Origin: Begonia masoniana | Taxonomy: Eukaryota > Streptophyta > Magnoliopsida > Cucurbitales > Begoniaceae | DNA: 64,000 nt | Reading direction: 5' to 3' | NCBI GenBank assembly: GCA_022432975.1 | Contig: CM039506.1 | Span: forward strand, 14,675,545 to 14,739,544 | Translations under genes and position numbers: made by a program | The notes under the pieces: generated by a model | The model's database searches: none | What the model was told of the DNA's origin: nothing | Seen by the model: the letters and a program-made list of their open reading frames with translations, nothing else | Shown: positions 24,893 through 36,825 of the stretch, piece after piece | Position numbering within the stretch: position 1 is the first letter of the stretch | Layout: each line of letters begins with the position of its first letter

Positions 24893-25738
24893 GGGTAATT
24901 ATCGATTTGAACCCTGTACTATATACTTTTTTTCAGTTCGCCCCCTGTACTAAAAAAACCGACAAACCGAACCTTGTTCTTTGATTCTGTTATCAATTTT
25001 GACTTTCTATCAATAATTTTATTAAACTCTTATTTAAAAATTACCAAATGATCTTGGATTCAATTAAAATTTTACCACATGTTCACTACTTAATGAGAAG
25101 ATAATCTGGAAAGTTTCGTGGTTTTTTAACACATGTACGATTTATTGTAATTTTATTTTAGTATTTTATAAAAATATTATAATAAATCATACAAATTTTA
25201 AAAAATCACGAAAAGTTTTCTATTATCTACCCGTGATAAGTTGAACATGTGAAATTTTTTTCAAATAAATCAAATATCGTTTGATAGTTTTTTGAAAATT
25301 AATTTATAAAGTAAAGAAGAAACTGAGATTAATTTTAAAAAATACCAAACGGTATTTGATTTATTTGAAAACTTTTCCACATATTCAACTTATCATGAGT
25401 AGATAATAGAAAATGTTTCATGATTTTCTAAAATTTGTATGATTTATTATAATATTTTTATAAAATACTAAAATAAAATTACAATAAATCGTACATGTAT
25501 TAAAAAATAACTAAAATTTTCATATTATCTTCTTATTAAGTAATGAACATATGATAAAAATTTCAACTGAATCCAAGATCATTTAGTAATTTTTTAAATG
25601 AGAGTTTAATGAAATTGTTGATAGAAGTTCAAAATTGATAACATAATCAAAGTACAGGGTTCGGTTTGTCAATTTTTTTAGTACAGAGGGCGAATTGAAA
25701 AAAAATGTATAGAACAAAGTTCAAATCGATAATTATCC
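24893..25738. mobile_element. Palindromic Mutator-like MITE (foldback element)
   Basis: An 846-bp near-perfect inverted repeat: two arms of about 400 bp around a roughly 35-bp centre near 25315. The ends are gggtaattatcg and cgataattatcc, flanked by a perfect 9-bp TSD taagtaatt (24884-24892 and 25739-25747). A 9-bp TSD with long terminal repeats beginning with G is characteristic of Mutator-like elements. It has no coding capacity. Any transcript through it would fold into a long hairpin. Confidence 0.9.
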
Positions 25739-25747
25739 TAAGTAATT

Positions 25748-26189
25748 TATGGATGACCCTTAATACAGGTATTCCAAATTCTAATGATACATGTCATTTT
25801 TTTCGCATCTTTAAAACAACACTTTTGAAAAGTCGTGACTCTTTATTTTTTTTTAGTATACTATAATAACACATTATATGTGTCAAATACTTATTTTATA
25901 GTTTACTACACTGAAATGCGTAGATATCACTTTGGTGCACTAATAATATTAAAATGAGACTCCGGCTGCTTCGGCTTGAAGGAAAAGAGACCCGAGGTGG
26001 GCTCCAGTTTGGAACTAGACTTGACCGACCAACTTTGTCGACACGTGTGCAGTCATGATACGATCATCTTACTTTAAGATGGGATTCGTGGCCATACATA
26101 ATTGTCCCCCTGGAAAAAGTTCAGAGTGGGGCCCATCTCTGAAGAGGCGACGCCTTGATTGGAGAGCTCGCCTCGGCTGCTTTTCCAGA
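25748..26189 (+). promoter_or_regulatory. Upstream region of the 27-kb gene
   Basis: The first half is AT-rich and continues the degraded spacer. From about 25955 the base composition rises sharply (gagactccggctgc..., ggtgggctcc), as expected near a plant promoter. I cannot place a TATA box or start site with confidence. Confidence 0.35.
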
Positions 26190-26250
26190 ACTCTCTCTCT
26201 CTCTCTCTCTCCCTCTCTCTCCATTCTCGTCTTCTTCTTTGCGTCTCTCT
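26190..26250 (+). repeat. CT-rich tract in the probable 5' leader
   Basis: Runs of ctctct around 26190-26250, typical of transcribed leaders of plant genes, just upstream of the exon-1 donor at 26386/26387. Confidence 0.6.
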
Positions 26251-26383
26251 CTCCTCCTCCTCTTCGCCGCATTCTTTACTTCTCTCTCTCTGTAGTTGTA
26301 CTCTCGCTTCGAACTCTGCATCTGGATCTGTTGGTATTTTTTCGTTTCCGTCGTGAGAGTCTTGGACTCTCAGTCTCCTGCTG

Positions 26384-27824
26384 ATGGTTTGACTATCTTC
26401 TGCTTCTTTTTCTTTCGTTTTTCTTTGTTTTCCCTCTATTATTTCTATGGAGCAGCTAAACGTGATTTGGATTGTCTATTGGCGTATTGTTCTTTCTTTT
26501 ATCAAATATTTTGCGAGCTCCTCCATCTTCATATTTCGGCATAGAAATTATTTTCAGCTATCATTATACTGAATAGGAACATTTCTGGTCTAGCCTTAAA
26601 TTTATTAGTTACAAATTTCTGCTACTGTATATTACCGCGTTTTAGTGGCAGCTACATTTGAATAATTGCTGATTGAAGTACAGTGAGAAGTGTTTTAAGT
26701 TTACTTATTAGTGTTTGAAGAGTAGAGAGAGGATTGAACGAGCTGCATCAATTGCTTGCTGGATTTTATTTTCCTTACTGTTTTGTTTTCCAATGGAATT
26801 ATCCCTATCTTACTGAGATCGTCTTTAAGCTCTATCTGAAACTTTGTGTGAACAAATAGATTGTTTCTACCATATGCATGTCTATCCTGTGCCTTCTTCT
26901 TTGAAATGTGAAATAGTTGTTTTGATCATTCTTGATTATTATGAACCTCAAATGCATTTTCTAGAAGATCAAGAAAATAAACTTGTCCTTTTCTTTTTAC
27001 TTTTTGAAAAATAACTGCGTTGGGAATTAGAATTAGATGGTCAAGTATTCAGCTTTTTCTATGATCATCACGGCAATAGTATGATGCTAATTGGGAATTA
27101 GAGTTTTCAGGATTTGGAAATGAACCGAAAAGCTCAATCTCATGATGCAACTTCAACTGGAGAATTTGGAGATAAACACCTGAACCCAGAGCAGCTACCT
27201 GACATGAACAAAGAGTTATCCGATTTTCCAGTTCAGGAAAGCTCCAAAAATATTAGGAAAATGAGCACATCCAGAACCCAGATTTTGGGTGTGGAAAGTC
27301 TACTTTCTCATGCTCAGCAGCTCAAAAATAAGTGCACCACACCACCTGATGGCTCTTTTCGACAAGACTTATGCAACAGATGGGTTAAACGTCTCAGGTG
27401 CAGTTCTTCAAATTTTGAGTATGGTATTAAAAATTCACAGGAGGGAGGAGCAACTTCTGGGGAAAAAGTCAATCATTTCAATGAAACAATCAAATGCAGC
27501 AAAGATAGTTCCGAGCCCACAATGGGTGAGAGCTATGTGATAAGGGAAAACACATATGATGAGAGGAAGAATCAGGAAATGCTGTTTTTGCAGCCTTGGA
27601 TCCAAAGGTGGTGTAGTAATCGAGTAGCTGTGCCTGAGAAGAAGCTAGAACCAGTGGTGGATTGTAAACCAGAATGCTCAAAGATGACATTAACCAAGTT
27701 TCAAAGGAAGCAGTTTCCTAGCATTGCTGCCATGGCACTGATGGGAAAGGCAATGAGTGGGTTTCGACCATTTGAGTTGACGAAAAAAGGGTCATACTTC
27801 GTCTGGAACACTGAAGGCTTTTGA
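26384..27824 (+). CDS. Conserved-looking plant protein of unknown function (238 aa)
   Basis: The main coding exon is 27111-27824, after a clear acceptor (gagttttcag|gatttgg). Its first in-exon ATG is at 27120. Exon 1, however, ends with ctgATG|gt, and joining 26384-26386 to 27111 gives an in-frame MDLEMNRK start, so I prefer the join 26384..26386, 27111..27824 with a 724-bp intron. The protein is hydrophilic, without signal peptide or membrane segment. It has a WIQRWC motif near the middle and a C-terminus with FPSIAAMALMGKAMSGFRP and VWNTEGF that I recall from uncharacterised plant proteins. I cannot assign a function. A spliced 3' UTR is possible: donor near 27865 and acceptor gtgcag|gaattt near 28373. 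Confidence 0.7.
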
Positions 27825-28373
27825 GAGTATGGAACCCTTCGGAAAATATTGTTTTTGGAAGAGGTCAGTAATGGTCTCACCTTGTCAACTGGTATGATAT
27901 GGCCCTTCATAAATATTTGACAATTTCAAATTGCTTAGTATTTTGGCTAAGACCATTAATGTTGGGCGCATGGAGTTTAACGATAGCTTTGGATTTGAAA
28001 AGCAATTGTAGCTTTTGCTGCATAGCAGAAGACCAATTGCCTGACTTTGATTACATTATATTGATTTATTATTATGGTGTCTAGGATTCAAGACATCAGT
28101 GTATATTTTAAAAACTCAACTCATCTAAATTTTGTTTCTGTGATTTCATTGAAGCTTACAAGATATGTAGGCACAATTCTCGTAATGAGGTTCAATTGTG
28201 TTTGATTTATGTGCTTTACTATTTATTTTTGCTATCATTATTCTTTTAGGTTCATCAAAAATAGGACTCGGTTTACTATCAAGAGGGTTTATAATGTTCT
28301 TGCTGTGATTAGTAGTTAATTTTTATTGTTAATATCATTGTTATGTTGTCTTAGTATGATTGTTGTGGTGCAG

Positions 28374-28510
28374 GAATTTAACCATCTCATGGAAAGCCGA
28401 AGAAGATGGTGAACAGAGAGAGGTGAGAAGCTGTTGAAGCTTCTGGCCAGCCGGAGAACATCAAAGTTAAATCAACTCAAGAAAGGGAAGTGGCAATAGG
28501 AAAAGTGAGT
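28374..28510 (+). other. Possible 3'-UTR exon of the unknown-function gene
   Basis: A purine-rich stretch follows a good acceptor (tgttgtggtgcag) and ends at a donor-like aaaagtgagt. It has no open frame of its own. Its composition is exon-like and it lies between the stop codon at 27824 and the convergent AGPase gene. Confidence 0.35.
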
Positions 28511-28739
28511 CTATTTTTATTGCTAAGTAGCGTTTATTACAAGTACAGAATGACATATCATGTTTCCAACTAGCAAGATTTGAAGCACCAAATCAGTCGG
28601 CCTCTCTGATTTATTGAAGAATGCAGCTTTATTTTGATAAATACAATGCTGCAAATTCAATCTTATTCTCCCACTCTGCTCCTGCAAGCTTAAGTCTTCT
28701 GCTCCTCATGAAGAAAGGCCTAGGATTTGATATCTTTTT

Positions 28740-31590
28740 TTATATGACAGTTCCGTCTTCTATTGTCGCCTTTTCCAATATAACGGGGATTCTGGAACGA
28801 ATGTAAAATCCGCCTTCCGGCCTGTCGGCTTCTTGAACGTTCTGCAAAGTCAGAAACTGTCAATCTCGAGTAATAAGGCGAATCGACTTATCAAGATGAT
28901 AAGAGCACTTGGCTTACATCTGTGTTCATAATCACCACATCTTTCCCTATTTTTGCATTCTTGTCGATGATACAGTTGCTGTAAAAACAGGTCGTCAATG
29001 AAAAGGTAGATCGGGATCGCACTAAACGATGAGGATTAATTCTTATTATAAGTTGAGGAATAGGTACCTTATCTTTGTGTTTCTTCCTATCCCAATTGGA
29101 ACCTTTCCTTCAGCCAGAAGGGCTGCAATTTCAGGTTCAGTTTGGTAGTAATCTGCACCCATCATCACAGTATCCTGCCCAGAAAAAGTAAGACATAACC
29201 AATCATTCATTTTCGTGCCAAATTAAAAAAAAAAAAAACATTTAGAGCTTACCTTAATGTCGACTCCACAGTCGAGGCGAGATCGTTCACCGATGATGGA
29301 ATGAAGGACACTACATTCTCGCAAAAAGCATCCGTGCGAGATGATTGCATCGACAATCTAACAAAACACAACTACACTTGAGACGAGTTTGCAATCGCAA
29401 ACAGACATGAAACAAGAGAAACATACATACCCTGCATTTATCAATCTTAGTTGGCGGTAAAAACCCGGGAGATGTATAAAATGGCGTCTTTGGATCGTAA
29501 AATTCAAATTTTGGAAACTGCAGAAAAAAACCATCATCGATTTTACCTTCATTCAACCATGATTTCATCAAAATCTCAACTGATTAAATCATTATTGACA
29601 AGTGAAGTGATATCATAGGCAAAAAAGAAATATACCTCTTCAGTAAGAGCAAGGTTTGCATCAAAGAAAGACTTAATTGTTCCAATATCCTCCCAGTAGT
29701 CTCTGAAGATATATGCCTATTCAGATAAGCATGTCAAACCTGTTCTATCAATTATTCTTCCAAAAATGGAAAAAAAGAAAAGAAATATTTACCCGGACGT
29801 CGTATTCTTTCACAGCAGCAGGAATGATTTCGGATCCGAAGTCGTTAGACGTGGGGTATCTCCACTTGAGAAGCTTAAGCAGTATATCTGTTTTGAAAAC
29901 ATATACTCCCATTGATGCTATATATGGCGATTTCATGGAGTCTTGTTGAGATAAACCGAGCAGAGTCGTATCGACACGCTGCAGAAAATGAACCAATTTA
30001 AAATATAAGATTGTTTTGATGCTACAATTTGATGTATGGAGCACTCTCATGTATATTTTTTGTTGCTGTTTACCATTGATTTCAAATTAGCACCCTTCGG
30101 CTTTTCAGCGAAATGAACGATTCGACCTCTTCTGTCAATTTTCACCAAGCCATAGTCGGAGGCACGGCTGCAATCATACAATAAACTCAATTCATGCGAC
30201 TTAAGATCAGACAGTGGCCGAAAAGAGAAGAGAATAAGACCTTTCGCCAACTGCTACACACGATATCGATATATCAGCATTCCTATCGACGTGGTTCTGT
30301 TAAATCATTGCATAGTGTGAGATTTATTGAGATATAACAGTAAAAAAGAAGTAACTAAATTTGAAGACTGTGATCTTCACCTGCACAAAGTCCATATAAT
30401 CCATTCTATAAAGGTGATCCCCTGACAAGATTACTATATTCTCCACATCTCTGTTCTTTGCATCCTACAACAATCAATCCAACTTATTCCCATCAACAAA
30501 GGATGAAAATGTTCTTCGGCTACGTATATAAGTTGGAATCCGAAGAGGAAAAAAAGGGTTAAAATCTTCCCACACACCTCGAATACCCAAATAAATTTTC
30601 TCACGGCATCTGCTGTTCCTTGGAACCAATTCATTCCTGCTTCCCCAGGTGTTTGAGTGGCAGCTAATACCTGTTCCATCCACAAGTACGAAGTAGATTA
30701 CTTCTCTAAATTAGTTTTATAACTCATTGTACAAGTTCTTTCCTTAAGAACCCTTTTGACAGATTGAAATTTTGATATGCATATTAAAATTACAGCAGTA
30801 ACTTTCGAAAAAAGTCCTAAAAGGGGGAGAGAGAAATAATCGGAGATTTAGAAACAATAACCATGTTTATAGATCTGAGCAAAGGGTTTCGTGTTCTTAC
30901 CTCTACATATCCATCCCCAAAAGTAATACCATTTCCGAAGTAAGTGCGCGAAATATGGCGATTCAGATGTGCAGAGTTGAACTGAGTAAGCACAAAAACC
31001 TTGTTTATCCCACTGTTGATAGAGTTGCTCATTGGAATATCTATGAGCCTGTAGCAACCTCCAACTGGAACCTGCAGACAGGAAACCACTTATTTTCATC
31101 AAAAATCAAATGAAAAGATGACCAAAATACACGAGTGTATAAGTAGGATTGTGTGTTTGAAGGAGTCTGTTCTCTTACAGCAGGTGTAGCTGTTTTTCTG
31201 GTGAGTGGAAAAAGCTGAGCCCCTGCCCCTCCTCCCAATATTATGGAAGCAACATTTTTCGGATTTACTATCTGTCTCACTAAAGGTGGCGCTTTTATAG
31301 TCTGAAATGATATTTTACAGAAAATTATGAAATCCCAAAATCAAATCTAAATGGAAAAACAATGAAAATGGAATAAATTGTCTTACGACAGCCTCTTTGG
31401 TGTTGTTCGATGTGAGAATGGCGTAAGCAGCCTTCTTCTTCGATCTCAAACTTTCTGCTAACTGATTATTGTTTTTACTTTCTCTTACTCTCAGTCCCCA
31501 AAACCCATTACATGCTTCGCTCAGATCAGTCTTGCTTTTCTGAGGAAAACGGGTTTTGAGTTTGAAGGTCACACAGGAAGAATCCATCAT
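28740..31590 (-). CDS. Glucose-1-phosphate adenylyltransferase (ADP-glucose pyrophosphorylase) large subunit, plastidial
   Basis: The enzyme makes ADP-glucose from glucose-1-phosphate and ATP in plastids, the committed step of starch synthesis; the large subunit modulates the heterotetramer. Fourteen exons, all GT-AG and in phase, give 517 residues: 31590-31387, 31301-31179, 31071-30901, 30670-30578, 30464-30381, 30296-30241, 30167-30074, 29978-29793, 29716-29636, 29517-29431, 29357-29253, 29174-29068, 28978-28918, 28841-28740. Residues 1 to about 65 look like a transit peptide. The nucleotidyl-transferase domain has [12 protein letters not shown] (91-102), [20 protein letters not shown] (D213) and FAEKPKG (263-269). 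A left-handed beta-helix domain ends [10 protein letters not shown]97 and T107 replace the Arg and Lys needed for catalysis in small subunits (potato R33, K43), as in other non-catalytic large subunits. All exons are intact. Confidence 0.97.
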
Positions 31591-32165
31591 GGTTGGCTCA
31601 CTGCAAAAACGCCATATCAAATTATTAATTAGCAGAGATGGTTGATGACTAAGAAATGGTAAACGAAGAGATGATCTAAATCTAATCGCCGATGAAGGAG
31701 TAGTATTAGTAGCCCCATTCGAATTTCAGATTTCATATATTATGAGTTTTCACTAATTATGAAGCAACATCCCATGAAAAACTTAGGAGGCTAAAATCAT
31801 GGAGTTTCAAAGGACACCCAGATCTCTGAAGTTACTCGAGAAAGAAAAGCCACAAACTCCCATGAATTTCAACAAAAAAAAATGAACGAATGCACAGAAA
31901 ATCAGCACAGACCTATGGAGAAAAAACCCTTCACTCGAGAGGAGTTTGATAAGCTAGAAGAACTTCAAATGGTGGTAGACAATGGAGTTAAAGGTGGCAA
32001 AGAAAGGCGTGACTGATGTTGAGGGAGGAGGAGGTAGAGGTTATTGGCCTGTGATCCTTCACGAGAAAACCTGCAACATTTATAAATACAGAAAATGGTG
32101 GGAGGGAGACGGGGGAAGCCGCTGTCAGTGAAACACCTGTACGGCTGTACATTACAGATCAAAAA
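31591..32165 (-). promoter_or_regulatory. 5' leader, leader intron and promoter of the AGPase large-subunit gene
   Basis: The start codon context (ccaaccATGATGG) follows an acceptor (ttttgcag|tgagcc) about a dozen bases upstream. A donor-like ccatag|gtctgtg lies near 31913, suggesting a 5'-UTR intron. A TATA-like tatttata (minus strand; 32081-32088 on the plus strand) would place the start near 32050. The leader is rich in cctcctcc, as plant leaders often are. Confidence 0.45.
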
Positions 32166-32731
32166 TCATATATATTTTTGAAAATAACTACAAAAAGAAA
32201 AACAACGCAAAGTGTTGTTACTGTTTCTTGTCTGGACTTGCAGGAGAAGAAACTGGTAATGGGTAAACCATGTTGTAGCTGATTAATCAGTCTCCAACAC
32301 CTGCATCACAATTCACACAGGCTGATGGTCATGGAATTGACAGAGACGAACAATGTTGGTTGAGATCTCATACCCGTCTGAGCTAATATTTTGGGCTAAT
32401 CCATTGAAAAAACTCACTTTCCAGATTTAGTCACCCTTTATCAATAATAAACTCAATAATTTGTTCTTCACAATCAACATATGTATGAAAATTTTTCTTC
32501 TTCTTTTTTTTTTTTTAAATTTTATTTTGATAATATCAAAAATAATTTTAATACAAAGATAGAAATACGGGTCGAACGATGAGTTTTTTTTAGAAGAAAT
32601 CGAATGTTTGTTAGATTTTTTGTAATTTAGAAGAAGAAAATCTACCTTACTTTTTTTATTAATTTATGCATCTAAATGCACTATTTTGCATCATTTAATG
32701 TATAGTTTTTTTTTTCGATAACATTGTTCTC
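32166..32731. other. AT-rich intergenic DNA
   Basis: No coding potential or recognisable element ends. A T-rich run lies near 32503-32518. Confidence 0.6.
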
Positions 32732-32736
32732 TCTTA

Positions 32737-33003
32737 TGTTAGAATTTGGTGTGACTGGAATTCTAGTTGGGCCGAATCGAGCCCGTATATCAATATTAGG
32801 GTTTTACGTTTTCTCTATTTATTGATACTTGAGTCGCAAAACTCATTGTACCGAATTTGATATTAGTGATTCTCTCATCTGTCCGTAGTTTTTTTTCCTT
32901 TTTAGGGTTTCCACGTAAAATTCAGTATCCATTATTTTCTTGTTTTCTTTTTCGGTTTCTCAATCGTTCGTTACAAGTGGATTAGGGCGTTCTAATCCTA
33001 ACA
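32737..33003. repeat. Copia-like solo LTR (267 bp)
   Basis: Begins TGTTAGAATT and ends AATCCTAACA, flanked by a perfect 5-bp TSD tctta (32732-32736 and 33004-33008). Size and termini fit short Ty1/copia LTRs. No internal region or primer-binding site follows, so it is a solo LTR left by recombination. Confidence 0.85.
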
Positions 33004-33008
33004 TCTTA

Positions 33009-36000
33009 AACGTATCTTTTCTAGCTAGAGGTCTTACGGACGAAATACATGAATAGAAATTATAATGATAATATAATTATAAAAATTAAACCCCAATTCC
33101 TTCGAATTGCAAATAGCATTTTCAGAGAATTACTAAACAAGAGCAATAAAACAAAATAGACAAACAATTCAATAATAAAAGAAAAATAAAGTGGGGCTGT
33201 ATTGTTTACCACTTTATAGATTTTTTGATCATTTTTTTCCAATAAATAAATGTTCGTTTTCAATTTATATTTAACGGTCTAAAATGAGCGGCTTAGCTAT
33301 GGACTCTTTCATATGCAAAGAAGTCGAGAAAATTAAACTCGCTGCAATAATTAATCGAATTAACCTCTTTAACTTGAACAAATCTAATCCAGTCAGAGAT
33401 AAAGTTTTTTTTAGCTTCTGACCTAATTTCAATTTCCAATCGAACTAAATCGTTGAAATTCTCTATTTTGAAAGTCGTGTACAAAAATATTTACAAGAAT
33501 ACCGTAACTTAATTACATATATTAACGTCCCAATAATATTTGAAAATTTTTCCATAAAACTGTTTTCATAATTATTTTAAAAACATTGGGGGTGTATAAA
33601 ACTTAGGACAAACAAGTAGGATCTTAACATGTACTTGTAATAATTGGGTGCGGTCGGACCCGATGTGTGCAACCTAACCTACGTATGCGGTTCTCATTAC
33701 ATGCAGACCAGCCCATGATGTGGAGCCCACTATGTTCAGTCCTTAGAGAGGCCCCACCAATTCAACAGGTCCCACGTGTTTGATGGACAGCTCTGATTAG
33801 AATGCAGCTGCCCATCATCATATGATCATTCCTTCTCATCGACCCATGATCGTCAACGTGGCAGCATTTAACAGGGCAGGTCATCAATGGAAAATTAGGC
33901 CGCAAGTTTTTTTCATTTATTATTTTTAATTTACCTTCACATTATCAATTCATGAACAGAGTTACTTTTATTTTTTTAATATGTTTTATTAAATATTTAT
34001 TAACGTAATTAACCCAATTAATATAATAAATTAAATATTTATAATTTATTATATAAATTACACCATAATTCATACAAAAATGATAAAAATAATTAGAATT
34101 GGAGTAATGAACTAGGTTGAGGAGTTAAAGGATAAAATTAGTGATTTGCGTCGAATTAAGTTAGGTTTTACTAAGTTGACCCACAAGTTGATTCTCCCAT
34201 GAGTCGATCAATTTTGATCCTAAAATTGTGAACCAAACCATGAACCATGATTCTAAGAGTTTTAGAATTGTAGTCGTTTTGAGAATCTACACAACTGGCG
34301 AGAGGACGAGGTCTGCTCACCTTAATTTATTAACCATGCTAAATAGATTTGTTTAACTTTTTCATATATTTTATATGAGTATATAAACCCAAAAAAGAAA
34401 GGATAGTGAAAAGGTGAGATGACCTTAGAAGAGACTAGAGAGTGATGGGGAGTGAGGGACAATGAGCAATTTGACAAAATTTTCACGTGCTCTTTTGACA
34501 ACTCATTAGGTTCATCATAACACTCCATTATCACCCAATAATATCTTTTGAAACATTCTTTTTCTAATTATAAAAAAATACTCCTTAAAAAATACTCCAT
34601 TATCACACATTTTGAAAACTTAAATTAGCCATCTAACAACTTGATTGTCATGATGGTATGCTTGTTGAGCAAAGATTCGTGTAACTTCATGTAATTTTAT
34701 ATGGTTTCATAAATTATATAATGTTAAAGTACAAAAATATGTACATAGACGGGATTAAACCATAGAATATTATTTGTAAAGATGTGTCATTGAATAGGTA
34801 ACTCTGAATGAAATTTTATTAACTTTTAGGATTGCCAAAATAGACATCCCGATTAAGAAAACGACGCTTAAATAATGTAATTTGGATATTTGTAATCAAA
34901 ATTATCATTAAGTGTAAAAGATGATTAAGCGAGATTTGTGATAAGAATTTGAAAAAGGTTGTGGGGGAGAAGAATTTCCTAATGACCTTATCTATCATGC
35001 CACTTAGTAAAATGTTGGGCCCCAAGTGAGTGGTTGCCACATGTCAAAATGAAAAATGTACATAAGATCTTTACTTAGAAGATTTAACTAAATTAACAAA
35101 TCTTTATTGTCTTAAATAATCGAGATGAGTCTAATTAATTTTGGATTAACTAGCTCTAATTATAATAAATAAGTAATTTAAATTGTAAGATCTCTGTTTG
35201 GGGACTAGAACGTTCTATTTAGGAGAGAGGAATAAAGACCGAGTGCTATCAGCTATGGGTCCGCTCTCTGTAGCAGACAAACTACCATCTCGTCAGTCAA
35301 GTATTATTTTTGGGAGTGTTTTAATACCTTTTTCTGGTGAGCTTTGGGACTTGTTTAGGTGACGTTGAAATAGATGTACGTGAGGGTGGGAACAAGTGCT
35401 ATAATATGTCGTGTTCACTTAACTACACGTTGTAAAAATAACATTTTTACTTTGAATGCATAATTTTAAATATCAACTCATATATGTACGGTGTTTAATG
35501 TACACAATAAATAATTTTTTAATACAATTATGACATAAAACATTAAGATTACACCGAGTTAGATTCTCATCGAGGACACCGAGATGATGGGTAGTGGTAT
35601 CTTAATTTAGTCAATGTATTTGTGTAGATGTGTCGTCTTTCGGAGCAGAGAATCTTCATCACTGAACATGATATGTTGAACCAATTGAATCGATTCATTG
35701 CTAATCTTTTTTTATTTTACAAGAAACCATATTCTTTAACTCAACAAAGACATTTTTAACTATAAATTTTATTAAGTAACGCTACGTTTTTTTTGCAAAT
35801 TCTCAGTATAATTTTACAGGATTATGTAAAATATTGTTAGAAATAGTCTTTTTATTTTTATTTGAAATATAATCTATCCTATTATTTCATTAAATGAATG
35901 ACAAAACAGTTCAATTCAATAGCATAAAAATTAGTGCGTAAAAATGGCATTAATTATATTTTATACACTTCTACGTACGATTGTTCACATCTATAAATAC

Positions 36001-36459
36001 ATTTGATTTCGTTGAATTTTTTGGTGTGGACTTAACTATTGGTTTCAAGGCCCAAATGGAGGTTTGGCCCAAATTCAGCTACGTATGTGACAACCTAAGA
36101 GGATTTTTCCAGTTCTTTACCTTACCTTGTGTAATTAAGGCAATGATACCTACTCCATTCACTTTTCTAATTGATGATTGTGAGTAGCATTTTAAGGTCT
36201 TATCGTACGTATAATTCGGTGAGTGAGGAACTAAATCTATCCAATAAGTCGTCTTCTTGCTTAATAAGCACTTCCCCCTTCTTTTTTTTTTTTTTTTTTT
36301 TTTTTTTTGTTGATGTAAGCACTATTATTTTTTAAATAATTAGTAATTGAAATCCTGAACTTTGAGTACCCACACTTGATATATTAAACTATTAATATTA
36401 GTTCAGATTTTGTACTTTATTTTTTCTGGATTTATAGTTGTTTATTTTTTTATTCATAT
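33009..36459. other. AT-rich intergenic region without a recognised gene
   Basis: Only short frames, no paired repeat ends, no RNA gene. A less AT-rich island at about 33630-33900 contains a G-box (cacgtg, 33773-33778) in a ggtccc context and looks promoter-like, but no gene follows on either strand. A run of about 27 T lies near 36282-36308. Confidence 0.5.
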
Positions 36460-36667
36460 TGTAATATTTTCTATTTTCATATTAATGGGTGAGTGAGTTG
36501 TAAAAAAGAATAAATGAGAATAAGAAAGTGACGAAAATATATAAGAAAGAGTATAAGAGAAAAAAGAAAAGTGGGAGAGAGAGTGATTATAGGGTGGGTA
36601 CCCTGTAGGATTTTCTCTTGGGAGCGGCGTCTCTTGTATTAGAGAGTAATATTGTGGACGATGCTGC
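36460..36667 (+). other. Probable left part of an older copia LTR
   Basis: Sequence such as gtgggagagagagtg and cttgtattagagagtaat resembles the 3' part of copia LTRs and leads directly into the younger element at 36668. The right part appears to resume at 41115. The outer boundary is not clear. Confidence 0.4.
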
Positions 36668-36812
36668 TGCTGAAATTGAAAAAAGAGAAGACAAAGATCT
36701 TATTGAAATTGATAAAAAGTAATACAACCTAAAAGTGTTATATAGCTAGGGTTAATAAACAAGTAAAGTAAATTACTAAAAAGACTTTGAAGCTAATACA
36801 TATAATCTAACA
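36668..36812 (-). repeat. 3' LTR of the copia element
   Basis: 145 bp; pairs with 40969-41114. Adjacent minus-strand polypurine tract gagtttgaggggaga. Confidence 0.92.
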
Positions 36813-36825
36813 TCTCCCCTCAAAC

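Noticed and set aside
26055..26384. Frame of 109 codons over the CT-rich leader
   Set aside because: Low-complexity Ser/Leu-rich translation of a ctctct tract; splice signals place it in the 5' UTR of the downstream gene.
36282..36308. Poly-T run as a possible retroposon tail (minus-strand poly-A)
   Set aside because: No LINE or SINE body or target duplication could be found next to it; a simple microsatellite is more likely.
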